From: Peribacillus simplex NBRC 15720 = DSM 1321
GTDB lineage: Bacteria; Bacillota; Bacilli; Bacillales; DSM-1321
Reading direction: 5' to 3'
Assembly (NCBI RefSeq): GCF_002243645.1
Contig: NZ_CP017704.1
Coordinates: 5,164,001 to 5,228,000 of the forward strand
Length of the DNA: 64,000 nucleotides
The position numbers and the translations under genes were made by a program. Under the pieces are notes generated by a model. That model was not told where the DNA came from and made no database searches. It saw only the letters and a program-made list of their open reading frames with translations. The stretch's first letter is position 1; the number at the start of each line of letters is the position of its first letter. Shown piece by piece: positions 16,342 to 26,036 of the stretch.

Positions 16342-18600
16342 TTGAAAGCGAAAAATAAATTTGCTGCAATGTTGACAGTTGTAACGGTAGGATTAACAAC
16401 TTCTTTATCAAGTGTACAAGCATTCTCGGAATCTTCAAATTCAGATAATAAACGGAAACCGGAGCTCGTTTTTCCTGTAATCAGCGATGTACATATTGAC
16501 GATGGATCAACTGCTGATATGAACAAGTTTAGAACAGCCATGGATCAATTAAACAAAGCTGCGCCTAAACAGGATGCTTTTGTTGTCGTTGGGGATTTAA
16601 CGGACTATGGATACGCTACTGAATATGATAAGTTCTTCTCCATTTATAATGAGAAGAAACAAGGCGATGTCCAATCCATGTTTACAATGGGAAATCATGA
16701 TTATTGGAATGGACTTTCCGTTGAAAAAGCACAAGATCGTTTTCTCGAGAAAACAGGAATGGAGTCTCTTTACTATCATAAAAAAGTAAATGGATATGAT
16801 TTTATTACGTTAAGTCCGGAAAATGGTAATACGCATGGTTTATATTCTGTTAAACAAATTAATTGGCTAGGTGAAAAGTTAGCTGCAGCAGAAAAAGAGA
16901 ATCCGGACCAACCAATCTTTGTTTTTCTTCATCAACACATAAAAGACACTGTGTATGGAAGTGACTTGTGGGGAACTCAGGAAAATAAAGAACTTTTATA
17001 TGATACATTAAAGAAACATCCACAAGTTATTACATTTTCAGGCCATTCTCATTATCCACTTGAAGACCCTAGAACGATTCATCAAAAAGACTTTACGTCT
17101 ATTGGCACTTCTTCTGTAAGTTATTTGGAATTAGAGCCAGGCAAACTTCAAGGGTTTCATCCAGAAGGATATCGGGATATTAGTCAAGGAATGATTGTAG
17201 AAGTTTATAATAATGAAGTTGTCATTAAAAAACGTGACTTTCATAAAGACGATTGGACAGGAAAACCATGGGTAATAAAAAATTCTTCTAAAAAAAATAA
17301 ATTTAAATATACAGATGATCGAGATCAGTTACCACCGGTTTTTGCAGTTAAAGACAAGGCTTTGATTGTAAAAGAAAAATCGACACTAAAAAGTTTAAAT
17401 GTAACATTTCCACAGGCAAAAGATAACGAACTCGTACATTCTTATCACATTACAGCCAAAAACAAGAAAACAGGGGAGTTGGACGCAGACTTCACCGCAT
17501 TTTCTGAATTCTATTATGATCCTGTTCCAAAGAATTTAGAGTTCCCTGTTGCTGGACTTAAGCCAGGTACTGATTATGAAATTAAGGTACAAGCACTAGA
17601 TTCATTTAACAATAGCAGTAAAAAGGTGTTACTGGCTGATGGCCAGACAAAAGCCCTGGAAATGGTCTCAGCACAGGCTTCTCCTTCTTTAGTAACGGAA
17701 GGTGAATCAACTACACTCCAAGTGAAGATGAAAAATCATGGAAATGGTAGTGTGAAAGGGAAAATTAAAGTTGATGCACCTGAAGGTTGGATTTTGGAGT
17801 ACAAGGAACTTGAGTATGAGCTATCAGGAACTGAAGAAAAAATGTTGCCAATAAAAGCTACACCTAGTAAGGAAAGTTCCGGTTTATCACAATTCACGAT
17901 TACTGCTTCCGAGGGCGACCAAATAATAGGTTCCAAGAATATAAATGTATTCGTAAACATGATCCTTGGAGAAAGTTTTGACCAATTAGAGTCTGCATTA
18001 AAGCCAGCAGTGAATGAAAACATCCCAAGTTCTATTCTCGGTTGGAGCCATACAGCTCCTAAAGGCTGGTCGGTTACAAATAGCTCGAATATGCCAGCTG
18101 GTACAGAAGAGTGGCAAGGTTGGAGTTTCACAACAAAGGACTTTTGGACAAATGCAGAAGACCAAGATCGTAACAAATTTGAGCTTGGTCAAGGTGTTAT
18201 AGCTGTAGCGGATCCCGATGAATGGGATGATAACGGTTCACCAGCATCAAAAGGCTTTTTTGATAGTACATTAACTTCACCTTCTGTAAAAGTTGATGGT
18301 GCAAAAGATCTATACTTTGGATTTGCATCTCACTATAAACAAGAAGGAACGCAAACAGCTGAAGTAACTGCTGTCTTTGATAATGGGGAAAAACAACAAG
18401 TTCTCGTTTATGACAATAAAGCTGATTCGGATAATAATAATGGACATGTTTTGAATAAATATGAAGTTAAATCGATTAAGGTTCCTGAAGATGCTTCTTC
18501 TATGAAATTACAATGGAGAATGCATAATGCGAAAAATAATTGGTTTTGGTCGATAGACGATATTAGATTGGATGACCAAATGATCGTTTCACCAAATTAA
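16342..18600 (+). CDS. Secreted metallophosphoesterase with Fn3-like and jelly-roll C-terminal domains
   Basis: A 752-residue exported protein. TTG at 16342 is 8 bases after AGGAGG; a TTG two codons earlier is too close. A signal peptide (to about VQAF, residue 28) leads into a calcineurin-like phosphoesterase domain with all five blocks: DVH, GDLTD, GNHD, a later HQH and GHSH (within residues 49-240). A fibronectin-like region (about 365-450), a stalk domain with KNHGNGSVKGK, and a C-terminal Trp-rich beta-sandwich (about 545-750) follow. It probably hydrolyses a phosphoester outside the cell, perhaps for phosphate supply. No cell-wall anchor motif is visible. A strong terminator follows. 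Confidence 0.85.
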   Translation: MKAKNKFAAMLTVVTVGLTTSLSSVQAFSESSNSDNKRKPELVFPVISDVHIDDGSTADMNKFRTAMDQLNKAAPKQDAFVVVGDLTDYGYATEYDKFFSIYNEKKQGDVQSMFTMGNHDYWNGLSVEKAQDRFLEKTGMESLYYHKKVNGYDFITLSPENGNTHGLYSVKQINWLGEKLAAAEKENPDQPIFVFLHQHIKDTVYGSDLWGTQENKELLYDTLKKHPQVITFSGHSHYPLEDPRTIHQKDFTSIGTSSVSYLELEPGKLQGFHPEGYRDISQGMIVEVYNNEVVIKKRDFHKDDWTGKPWVIKNSSKKNKFKYTDDRDQLPPVFAVKDKALIVKEKSTLKSLNVTFPQAKDNELVHSYHITAKNKKTGELDADFTAFSEFYYDPVPKNLEFPVAGLKPGTDYEIKVQALDSFNNSSKKVLLADGQTKALEMVSAQASPSLVTEGESTTLQVKMKNHGNGSVKGKIKVDAPEGWILEYKELEYELSGTEEKMLPIKATPSKESSGLSQFTITASEGDQIIGSKNINVFVNMILGESFDQLESALKPAVNENIPSSILGWSHTAPKGWSVTNSSNMPAGTEEWQGWSFTTKDFWTNAEDQDRNKFELGQGVIAVADPDEWDDNGSPASKGFFDSTLTSPSVKVDGAKDLYFGFASHYKQEGTQTAEVTAVFDNGEKQQVLVYDNKADSDNNNGHVLNKYEVKSIKVPEDASSMKLQWRMHNAKNNWFWSIDDIRLDDQMIVSPN

Positions 18601-18642
18601 TGAGAAGAACAGGTGAACTTTCTTAAAAAAATTTGTATAAGT

Positions 18643-18682
18643 AAAAAGCGGACTTTCCTTAAGGGGAAAGTTCGCTTTTTCT
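18643..18682 (+). terminator. Strong Rho-independent terminator
   Basis: AAAAAGCGGACTTTCC pairs with GGGAAAGTTCGCTTTTT, giving a long stem with a T-rich 3' arm directly after the phosphoesterase gene. Confidence 0.9.
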
Positions 18683-18921
18683 CTATGTCTTACAAACTCT
18701 GGACAAAATAGTAAACTACTAAAAAGCCTTATGGTCTTTTTCGTGTGCTGATAAAGGTTTCTCGCCTAATTAATTTCGTATCTTTGTGAAGATAGTACAT
18801 CAAATTGAAGGGATAGTTATTAATTATAAAATACTGAAGTGCAAGTTTATTTAATTCTTGGATAATTTATAAATAATATCATTATTATAAAAGGTAGGAT
18901 AAAAAATATTTTAACAAAAAA

Positions 18922-19050
18922 CAAGCTAGCCGAGACCCAACAGACGCTTGCGTCGAGGAAGCTTAGCAGATATTCGGCGGAAAGGGAGCGGATTTCTGAA
19001 ATCAAGCTGGAACGTTTTTAAATAAAAAACTGTAGACTGACAAGAGAATA
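18922..19050. repeat. Degenerate copy of a Bacillaceae interspersed repeat
   Basis: The order GAGACCC...CAGACGCTTGCGTCGAGGAAGCT...CGGCGGAAAG...GAGCGGATTTCTGAAATCAA resembles the GC-rich repeat scattered between genes in many Bacillus genomes. Its intact form has segments such as GAGACCCCGCAGGCG, CGAGGAGGCT, CCGCGGAAAGCGAGCG and a final GAAATCAA. This copy has several substitutions. It sits in the AT-rich gap (18683-19213) before the sensor kinase, in which I saw no gene. It is much more GC-rich than its surroundings. Recognition is from memory of the family. Confidence 0.6.
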
Positions 19051-19213
19051 GGATTTTTTTCATGTATTTTAGAAAATTTTAAGATTTGTGTGATATGGTT
19101 TTTTTAGTTTTAAGAAAAATTATCGCGGGAAACATTTTCATGCAAGATCAGCAGATAAAAGGTGTACTTTTCTATAAAAGAGTAAACTAGGGATCGATAC
19201 GGGGTGAAAATAT

Positions 19214-20662
19214 TTGTCAATTAAAATGAGGTTTCTGTTGTCCTACGTTGGCGTAATTCTTATTTCCATCACTTTATTTTTAGCAGCTGGATTTTTACTT
19301 ATTTTTGCAATAACAGGTGATGTAAAATCGATAGAGCATTTATACAAAAAATCTTATCTTCAAAAACCTTTGACTGCAGTAGAAGAAAGTGTGTTTCTCG
19401 ATTTAAAGCTATTGGCAAAAAATAACCCTGAGCAGCTTCTAAACGAAGAACAGCTGAAGAAGATTGAACATAGAGATATTAAGATTGTCGTTAGAAAAGA
19501 TAATAACATTGAGTATGCTTCCCCAACACTAGATAAGCCAGGATTGGTTCCATCCCTTCCCAATTTCGAAGAAACAAACATCAATACGCGAGACACAATC
19601 AAAATGAAAGACACTTTTTTCACATATGTGAAGTTTGATTTTTATTTTTCGGATAAAAGTGAAGGAAGTATTTTTGTATTGAGAAAAGCAAGTTCCTATG
19701 CCGAGCTGACTCGAGAGCTGTTTCCCATTTTATTCGCTCTATTGTTATTACTGTTTGTAATGATTATTGGACTTTTAAATTATTTAGTTTCACGAAGTAT
19801 CATCAAACCCATCTCTATTCTTAAAGAAGGCGCAGAGCGGATAAAATCAGGAGATTTAAACTTTGAAATCAAAGCCACTTCGAATGATGAAATCGGACAA
19901 TTGAATAGCGAGTTTGAGGAAATGAGAAAAAAGTTAAAAGATTCCGTAAACCTTCAGCTTCAGTATGAGGAAAATCGCAAAGAACTTCTTTCCAATATTT
20001 CTCATGATTTGAAGACACCGATCACTTCGATTATGGGATATGTTGAGGGGATAAAAGACGGGGTAGCAAACACCCCACAGAAAATGGACAAGTATTTATC
20101 GACTGTCTACCTAAAAGCAAGAGATATGGATTCATTGATAGATGAATTGTTTTTATTTTCCAAGCTGGATTTAAAAAAAGAACCATTCACTTTTGAAACG
20201 GTCAGACTCGATAAATATTTGAAAGACTACGTAGAAGAACTTCAACTGGATTTACTTCAACAAGGAATCCAGATTGAACTTCAACAGCTTAATAAACCGA
20301 TATACGTGACAGCGGATAGAGAGAAACTAAAACGCGTATTGGCCAACCTAATCAGCAATTGTGTAAAGTATATGAATAAAGAGGAAAAACACATTTCCAT
20401 TTCTCTGCATGAAGGACTATATGATGTAGTAGTACAAGTAACAGATAATGGCTATGGAATAGAATCTTCTGCTTTGCCTTATATTTTTAACCGCTTTTAT
20501 CGTGCTGAGCAATCTAGAAATTCTCTGACAGGTGGAAGTGGTTTAGGACTTGCGATCGCAAAAAAAATTATCGGCGAGCATGGAGGAGATATTTGGGCTA
20601 CTAGCGAGATAAGAAAAGGTACAAGTGTCTTCTTTTCCATAAAGAAAGGTGAGGAAATTTGA
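19214..20662 (+). CDS. HAMP-domain sensor histidine kinase
   Basis: A 482-residue membrane kinase starting at TTG after GGGGTG. TM1 (about 5-33), an extracellular sensor of ~130 residues, TM2 (about 169-193), HAMP (about 194-245), HisKA with SHDLKTPI (phospho-acceptor His264) and a full ATPase domain (VLANLISNCVKY, DNGYGI, GSGLGLAIAK). It overlaps the response regulator gene by 4 bases. The sensor has no motif that reveals the signal. The TTAAGA-like bases upstream (about 19080-19120) resemble those before the downstream small-protein cluster and may mean autoregulation. Confidence 0.9.
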   Translation: MSIKMRFLLSYVGVILISITLFLAAGFLLIFAITGDVKSIEHLYKKSYLQKPLTAVEESVFLDLKLLAKNNPEQLLNEEQLKKIEHRDIKIVVRKDNNIEYASPTLDKPGLVPSLPNFEETNINTRDTIKMKDTFFTYVKFDFYFSDKSEGSIFVLRKASSYAELTRELFPILFALLLLLFVMIIGLLNYLVSRSIIKPISILKEGAERIKSGDLNFEIKATSNDEIGQLNSEFEEMRKKLKDSVNLQLQYEENRKELLSNISHDLKTPITSIMGYVEGIKDGVANTPQKMDKYLSTVYLKARDMDSLIDELFLFSKLDLKKEPFTFETVRLDKYLKDYVEELQLDLLQQGIQIELQQLNKPIYVTADREKLKRVLANLISNCVKYMNKEEKHISISLHEGLYDVVVQVTDNGYGIESSALPYIFNRFYRAEQSRNSLTGGSGLGLAIAKKIIGEHGGDIWATSEIRKGTSVFFSIKKGEEI

Positions 20663-21345
20663 AAAAAATATTACTTATTGAAGACGAAGTCAGTATTGCT
20701 GAATTGGAAAGGGACTATTTGGAAATTAATGATTTTAGTGTCGATATTCAACATACTGGTGATGCAGGTCTCCAACAGGCCCTTCAAGGAAATTATCATT
20801 TAATCATTTTGGACATCATGCTTCCAGGGTTGAATGGCTTTGAAATATGCAAACAAATACGTGCTGTCAAAAATATCCCAATATTGCTTGTATCCGCCAA
20901 AAAGGAAGATATTGATAAAATTCGGGGGCTTGGTTTAGGGGCAGATGATTATATTACAAAGCCCTTTAGTCCAAGTGAACTAGTTGCAAGAGTGAAAGCG
21001 CATTTAGCGCGTTATGAACGTTTATCAGGAAGTCACCCCAAATCTAATTCAATTTATGTTCATGGTATTTCAATAGATAAATCAGCACGCCGAGTTCACA
21101 TAAACGGAGAGGTGGTCCCGTTTACAACAAAGGAATTCGATACGTTAGTGTTTTTTGTCATGCATCCGAATCAAGTATTAAGCAAAGAACAGCTTTATGA
21201 AAATATTTGGGGATTGGAATCGGCTGCAGATGTTTCGACTGTCACCGTCCATATCAGGAAACTACGTGAAAAAATTGAAAGAAATCCTGCACATCCTCAA
21301 TTATTGGAAACCGTTTGGGGAGCAGGGTATCGCTTTAATGTTTAA
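20659..21345 (+). CDS. OmpR-family response regulator
   Basis: A 228-residue response regulator: receiver domain (Asp9/Glu10 pocket, phospho-acceptor Asp52 in LDIMLPG, Lys in ITKPF) and C-terminal winged helix with TVTVHIRKLREKIE. The TTG start overlaps the kinase stop, so the pair is translationally coupled. A terminator follows. Likely targets are the pair of 10-base direct repeats ahead of the next gene group (21397 and 21429). Confidence 0.92.
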   Translation: MKKILLIEDEVSIAELERDYLEINDFSVDIQHTGDAGLQQALQGNYHLIILDIMLPGLNGFEICKQIRAVKNIPILLVSAKKEDIDKIRGLGLGADDYITKPFSPSELVARVKAHLARYERLSGSHPKSNSIYVHGISIDKSARRVHINGEVVPFTTKEFDTLVFFVMHPNQVLSKEQLYENIWGLESAADVSTVTVHIRKLREKIERNPAHPQLLETVWGAGYRFNV

Positions 21346-21360
21346 ATGGTATGTTTTATG

Positions 21361-21390
21361 ACCCATCACGAAGGTGACGGGATTTTTTTA
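21361..21390 (+). terminator. Terminator after the two-component operon
   Basis: CCCATCAC pairs with GTGACGGG (one G-T pair) around a short loop, followed by a run of T. Confidence 0.8.
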
Positions 21391-21396
21391 TAAACA

Positions 21397-21474
21397 TTAA
21401 GAAATTTTATTAATAAGTTAATCATTTTTTAAGAAATTGTTTAGAGGGAGTTTAGGATTAAGCACTAATATAAT
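21397..21474 (+). promoter_or_regulatory. Putative response-regulator boxes and promoter
   Basis: Two identical 10-base direct repeats TTAAGAAATT (21397-21406 and 21429-21438) are 32 bases apart, about three helical turns. TATAAT follows at 21469-21474 without a recognisable -35. Tandem boxes on one helix face before an activator-dependent -10 are typical for OmpR-type regulators, and such a regulator is encoded immediately upstream. The link is inferred. Confidence 0.5.
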
Positions 21475-21523
21475 GAAGACGGAATAAGTAAGCAATTAAA
21501 AATAAAAGGGAGAAAAAATCCTC

Positions 21524-21613
21524 ATGCAACCTCAAAAATCTTTTTGGAACAAGCCATTTTGGTACATCAAAATGACGGAAAATCCTTTTGGGGCAGAAGA
21601 TGTACAAACGTGA
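21524..21613 (+). CDS. Small ORF, 29 residues, Trp/Phe-rich
   Basis: ATG at 21524 with an upstream AAGGGAG (about 10 bases away), 29 codons, stop at 21611-21613, nine bases before the next gene's upstream ATG. The peptide is aromatic and Pro/Lys-containing (WNKPFWYIKM) with an acidic end and no leader or membrane span. It is the first frame after the regulated promoter. It may be a real small protein, a leader peptide or a remnant; I recognise no family. Confidence 0.4.
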   Translation: MQPQKSFWNKPFWYIKMTENPFGAEDVQT

Positions 21614-21631
21614 GAAAGGATGGTGTGTTTC

Positions 21632-22333
21632 ATGTGGAGACGGCTAACGGTTGTCATCGGATGCCTTATCATCCTTCAGGGCTGTGTCTTAGATAACGAA
21701 GTAGAGCTAAATAAACAAGAAAAGGAGACAGGAAAGGGAATGAATGAACAACTGATTCAAGCTGTAGAACGAAAAGAAACGGAAAGAATAAGAAGTTTGA
21801 TTGAGCAAGGATCAGATATTAATACACAGGACCCGCAAGGGCGAACCGCAACCATGATTGCGACTTATAACAATGATGAAGAGACTGCAAAAATCCTTAT
21901 TGAAGCGGGCGCAGACGTCAACATTCAGGATGACATGAAAAATAGCCCCTTCTTGTATGCCGGTGCTGAAGGTTATGTAGATATACTTAAACTTGCGATT
22001 GAAGCAGGTGCCGACCCGTCTATAACAAACCGTTATGGAGGAACGGCTTTAATCCCTGCTTCGGAACATGGATACGTTGAGGTTATTAAAGAACTGCTTA
22101 CTAATACTGATATTGATGTGAACCATGTAAATGATCTCGGTTGGACAGCTTTGTTAGAAGCTATCATATTGAATAATGGTGATGGAAAACAACAGCAAAC
22201 AGTGCAATTGCTAGTAGATCATGGGGCAGATGTCAACATTCCAGATAATAATAATGTGCCCCCTTTACAACATGCCCGTGAGAAAGGATTTAAAGAGATT
22301 GAACAAATTTTACTATCAGCAGGAGCAAAATAA
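21632..22333 (+). CDS. Ankyrin-repeat lipoprotein
   Basis: A 233-residue exported lipoprotein. I chose the ATG at 21632 (MWRRL), 11 bases after AAAGGA; GTG at 21623 is possible. The signal peptide ends in a lipobox ILQGC, so Cys is lipidated and the protein is anchored outside the membrane. The rest is four or five ankyrin repeats (signature phrases GRTATMIATYNN, EAGADVNIQDD, GGTALIPASEHGYVEV, DHGADVNIPDNN). Ankyrin lipoproteins of this size serve as protein-binding scaffolds. It is flanked by a two-component system and another lipoprotein gene. Confidence 0.85.
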   Translation: MWRRLTVVIGCLIILQGCVLDNEVELNKQEKETGKGMNEQLIQAVERKETERIRSLIEQGSDINTQDPQGRTATMIATYNNDEETAKILIEAGADVNIQDDMKNSPFLYAGAEGYVDILKLAIEAGADPSITNRYGGTALIPASEHGYVEVIKELLTNTDIDVNHVNDLGWTALLEAIILNNGDGKQQQTVQLLVDHGADVNIPDNNNVPPLQHAREKGFKEIEQILLSAGAK

Positions 22334-22412
22334 CCAGATCGCTGATACTTCTAATTTGTAATGTCCATTGCACTACTAAATTAAAACCACAAAATAATGA
22401 GGAGACGAAAAA

Positions 22413-23372
22413 ATGAACAAAAAAGTAAAAATTTCATCATCTATACTACTTGGGTTAACATTGGTCATAACAGGATGTAACACAAACGCACAAGAAAATC
22501 ATAGTGCACAGAAGCATGAACAAACAGCTAAAGAGAGTAAACAAGAAAATAAGTTAACCAAAGGACAGGAATTGACTAAAATTCTTAGTAGCACGAATTG
22601 GCAAGGAACTAAAGTTTATGATAAGAATAATAATGACTTAACAAAGGAGAATGCAAACTTTATTGGTCTAGCAAAATATGATGCTGAAGCATCGAGATAT
22701 GAATTTTTTGATAAAAATACAAAAAAAAGTCGTGGTGATAAAGGAACTTTCTTTATCACCAACGGGAAGATGCGAGTGCTAATTTCAGAATCAATGGGTT
22801 ACCAAGCCGTTGTTGAAATAACAGAACTGAATAAGGATATGTTTACCTATAAAAGAATGGGTAAAGATGCTAATGGTAATGACGTAGAGGTATTTGTTGA
22901 TCATATTCCTTATACTGAAACAGAACTTTCCTTTACTGATCCAGACAAAACTTTGGAAACTTACACAGGGGAAGTAGATACGGACGTTGATGGAGACAAA
23001 ATTTTATCCAGCACCACATGGCAAGGAACAGTGGCATTGGATGAAAAGGGAAATGATGTATCAAACTATAACTCGAATTATTTAGGACTTGCAAAATATG
23101 ATGATAAAACAAATAAGTATGAATTTTTTGATGCTAAAACCGGTGAAAGCCGTGGTGATTACGGTTATTACGATGTTGTTCATGGAAATAAGATAAGAGC
23201 CCTTGTTTCACAAGGGGAAAATAAGTATGGCGCAGTTCTTGAACTTACAGAGCTTAATGAAAATAAATTCACTTATAAACGAATCGGTAAAGATAAAGAT
23301 GGAAAAGAAATAACGATAACAGTTGAACATATACCTTATGAAGGTGATTTGAAACTAAAACCAACTAAGTAA
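22413..23372 (+). CDS. Lipoprotein with two DUF4822 domains
   Basis: A 319-residue lipoprotein: signal peptide with lipobox VITGC, a Gln/Lys/Glu-rich linker (about 25-50), then two tandem DUF4822 copies (about 53-170 and 190-313). Each begins with ILSST-W-QGT, contains GLAKYD, YEFFD and SRGD, and ends with YKR-GKD then HIPY. Domains of this kind are beta-rich and extracellular; the function is unknown. It has a good ribosome site (GAGGAGACG) and a strong terminator after it. It probably belongs to the same regulated group as the ankyrin lipoprotein. Confidence 0.88.
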   Translation: MNKKVKISSSILLGLTLVITGCNTNAQENHSAQKHEQTAKESKQENKLTKGQELTKILSSTNWQGTKVYDKNNNDLTKENANFIGLAKYDAEASRYEFFDKNTKKSRGDKGTFFITNGKMRVLISESMGYQAVVEITELNKDMFTYKRMGKDANGNDVEVFVDHIPYTETELSFTDPDKTLETYTGEVDTDVDGDKILSSTTWQGTVALDEKGNDVSNYNSNYLGLAKYDDKTNKYEFFDAKTGESRGDYGYYDVVHGNKIRALVSQGENKYGAVLELTELNENKFTYKRIGKDKDGKEITITVEHIPYEGDLKLKPTK

Positions 23373-23374
23373 AT

Positions 23375-23411
23375 AAAAAGGGATTTTGCAAAAATGCAAA
23401 ATCCCTTTCTT
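23375..23411. terminator. Bidirectional terminator between convergent genes
   Basis: A near-perfect inverted repeat AAAGGGATTTTGCA / TGCAAAATCCCTTT lies between the DUF4822 gene and the chemoreceptor gene, with A-run on one side and T-run on the other. Confidence 0.9.
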
Positions 23412-23441
23412 AATATAGTAATAGAATAGTGATTCAAGATA

Positions 23442-25178
23442 TTACGCGTTAAACTGCTCAACGGATGTTTCCAGGTCATTAGCGAGCTTTACCATCGAGG
23501 AGGTTGAGAAGGAGATGTCCTCCATGGATTTCGCCTGTTGATCGGTTGATTGTGCCACTTGCTTTGAAGCCACTGCAGTTTCCCTTGTTAACCCTGCAAA
23601 ATCTTCTATCGAAGCATTGATTTCCTGAGAACTTGCTGCCATTTGCTCTGTAATGGCGGATATTTCTTGAATCTGATCACTAACATGCTCAAAAGATTTT
23701 ATGGTCTGTTTAAAAGTTTCTCTTGTATTCAGGACAAATTTTGTCCCTTCCTCTACCTCTTTAGTTCCAGTTTCCATCATTTTAACTGACTCATTTATGA
23801 TGGATTTAAAATGAAGTAGGGACTTTTGTATATTGATTGCTGATTCCTTCGTGCCTACTGCCAATTTCCGTACCTCGTTCGAAACCACCGCAAATCCTTT
23901 ACCCTGTTCACCTGCTCTAGCAGCTTCAATTGCCGCATTTAGTGATAGCAGATTTGTTTGCTCGGCAATTCCAGTAATTAAATGTACAATATTCACAATC
24001 TCATTTGCTTGTTCGTCCAATTTCTTTATTTCTGAACTTGTTTGAAGCATCACATCTTTTACTTGCAGAATTTGATTTGAGAGTTCATTTATATCTTTAT
24101 TTCCAATGGACATCCTAGTTGAAACATGATTTGTCTGTTCGCTTACCTCTGAAGAAGCTTCGGCAATTCTTTGTATCCCTAGGGTCATCTCCTCGATGAC
24201 CCTCGATGATTCTTCACTTCTATGCAATTGTACTTCCGCAGCTCCGGCAACTTGCTGAATGCCTTTAACGATATATTGTGTGGAAGTATCCATTTCTTTG
24301 ATTTTGTGTTCGATATCACTTGATGACTCCAAAAGCTGGAATGATGAGCTTTTCATGGAGTTGACGATCATAATTGTATTGGTAATCATTTCTTCAAAGG
24401 ATTTCACTAAAACCTTGATTTCGTCGTTTCCATTTACTTTGATTTTGCTAATCAGTTTATTGGCTGTTAATAAATTTCCATTTGAAATTTCCTTTGCAGC
24501 CAAGCTGACCTCGCGAAGGGGGCTTAACTTTCTAGTCAAAAACCATATTAAGGCACCCACTACGATCGCCATTAAGATTACATTGATTATTATAGTCAGG
24601 GGAAGGATGCCACCCAGTACCTTGCTGGCCGTAGCATTGACTTTGCTGGCATCAATATCCACCCCTAGTATTCCAATGACCTCGTCACCTTTCTTTATGG
24701 GAACAAAAACGGATAAATAGTCACCATATTCAGGATCATGAACGATGGAAGTGGTAGAAACCTTTCCCTTCATGACGTTTTCTACATCCTGATATGAAGT
24801 TGCGGTTGTGGGGGTTAAAATGGGAGATGCTTTTTTATCCCCCTTACCCATTCCATCTATAAGAATATGGACTTTTTCGCTACTTTCATTAATCCCTAAT
24901 GTATATACATATAATGCTCCAGTTTTTTGTCTATAATCGTCTAACTGTTCGCGTATCTCCCAATATGTAGAGGTTTCGGATTGATTACTTATAAAATCTG
25001 CATAAGATGTTGGATTTATTCCTTGAGAGATGTTGCTTGCTATGTCTAAGCTGCTCATAGCGATTGTTTTCTCAACCGTATCATTTGTACTTTTATACAT
25101 TAATAGCAAACTTCCAATTAATGTAATTATTATGCCTGTTAAAAGAACAAAACCTATTTTCGAACTGAGTCTATTCAT
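23442..25178 (-). CDS. Methyl-accepting chemotaxis protein
   Basis: A 578-residue chemoreceptor. TM1 (about 8-28), an extracellular Cache-type sensor (about 30-190, with [15 protein letters not shown] and [20 protein letters not shown]), TM2 (about 190-215), HAMP (about 215-270), then the long signalling coiled coil with the invariant hairpin [19 protein letters not shown]. The Cache domain suggests a small organic acid or amino acid ligand, but none can be named. It stands alone, facing the TRAP transporter operon across a long gap; whether the two sense and import the same acid is speculation. Confidence 0.92.
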   Translation of the reverse strand: MNRLSSKIGFVLLTGIIITLIGSLLLMYKSTNDTVEKTIAMSSLDIASNISQGINPTSYADFISNQSETSTYWEIREQLDDYRQKTGALYVYTLGINESSEKVHILIDGMGKGDKKASPILTPTTATSYQDVENVMKGKVSTTSIVHDPEYGDYLSVFVPIKKGDEVIGILGVDIDASKVNATASKVLGGILPLTIIINVILMAIVVGALIWFLTRKLSPLREVSLAAKEISNGNLLTANKLISKIKVNGNDEIKVLVKSFEEMITNTIMIVNSMKSSSFQLLESSSDIEHKIKEMDTSTQYIVKGIQQVAGAAEVQLHRSEESSRVIEEMTLGIQRIAEASSEVSEQTNHVSTRMSIGNKDINELSNQILQVKDVMLQTSSEIKKLDEQANEIVNIVHLITGIAEQTNLLSLNAAIEAARAGEQGKGFAVVSNEVRKLAVGTKESAINIQKSLLHFKSIINESVKMMETGTKEVEEGTKFVLNTRETFKQTIKSFEHVSDQIQEISAITEQMAASSQEINASIEDFAGLTRETAVASKQVAQSTDQQAKSMEDISFSTSSMVKLANDLETSVEQFNA

Positions 25179-25778
25179 CTTTGTTTATTCCTTCCCCATG
25201 TTATATATTAACCATGTTTTATATATCGGTAATAATTAAATATATTTAATGAGACCATTTTAAAACCTTCGGGTGGAGTCTTTATTCCATTAACCTTTTG
25301 TAAAAGAGTTTCAGTATGAAATGATCTCAATATAATTAATGGTTTGTAGTTTTTCAAAAGTGATAAAAGTATAAATCTTTAAAAATGTATTTATATCTTT
25401 ACTTTATTTTGATTAAAAGGGCCATTCTTTTTCTCGTAGAGTAGGGTTGATAATGAAATAAACTATAAACGAGATAATGGAATTGTATTCGAATTATGTC
25501 GCCCTACCAAAGAAAGTAAAGTAATTCCTAAAGACAGATTTTTCAGCAGGAAAAACAAAAATTCCCGACTAAAAGCTAAATTGAGAGGAATGTATTTTAA
25601 GGAAATCTTATTGTTATGTTTGATTTTCTATCCTATAAATATCTTAGTATAGAAAAAAATCATCTTTCCCGTTCTGATTCTATAAATCTTGACTCGAAAG
25701 GATAAGATTAATAAATGTTGATCTTCTAAAGTGAAAAATAGAGCATTTGTTAAATTGTTATAAAATTCAAAAAATGGT
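25179..25778. other. AT-rich gap before the TRAP promoter, no gene recognised
   Basis: About 600 bases. It contains the promoter of the leftward chemoreceptor gene somewhere near its left end. An open frame of about 65 codons exists at roughly 25450-25651, but it has no start codon or ribosome site, and I do not recognise it. It may be a decayed gene. Confidence 0.35.
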
Positions 25779-25808
25779 TTGACATTAGTAAAAATGGAAG
25801 CTTATAAT
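25779..25808 (+). promoter_or_regulatory. Sigma-A promoter of the TRAP/sugar-acid operon
   Basis: Perfect TTGACA (25779-25784) and perfect TATAAT (25803-25808), 18 bases apart. Such a strong core promoter needs repression, and a repressor-type palindrome begins 30 bases downstream. Confidence 0.8.
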
Positions 25809-25837
25809 CAACGTAAGATTTCAAATTCAAAAACAGA

Positions 25838-25854
25838 GTTTTATATTATAGAAC
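25838..25854. promoter_or_regulatory. IclR-type operator, copy 1
   Basis: GTTTTATATTATAGAAC, a 17-base near-palindrome (one mismatch), located just after the expected transcription start. It resembles the AT-rich operators of IclR/KdgR-type regulators; an IclR gene lies in the same cluster at 33700. Confidence 0.6.
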
Positions 25855-25965
25855 AAGTTAACCCTTCATTCTATTAAAAGTAATTGTTTAAAAAGTCATG
25901 AATTAACTTGTGAAACGCAATTAGAAGTGAAGTGTTTTCCTTACTCCGAATAAAACAAAAACGGA

Positions 25966-25982
25966 GTTTTATAATATAAAAC
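25966..25982. promoter_or_regulatory. IclR-type operator, copy 2
   Basis: GTTTTATAATATAAAAC is a perfect 17-base palindrome. It and copy 1 share flanking bases (AAAAAC-GAG before, AA-TTAAC after), so the repeated unit is about 30 bases, spaced 128 bases. Two-site arrangement suggests cooperative or loop-type repression. Confidence 0.65.
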
Positions 25983-26036
25983 AATTTAACTTTGGCTATA
26001 CAAGGGTGAGGAGAAGTTCTTAAAATCAGTCATAAA

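Noticed and set aside
25447-25651. Open frame of ~65 codons in the gap before the TRAP operon
   Set aside because: No start codon, no ribosome site and no recognisable family.
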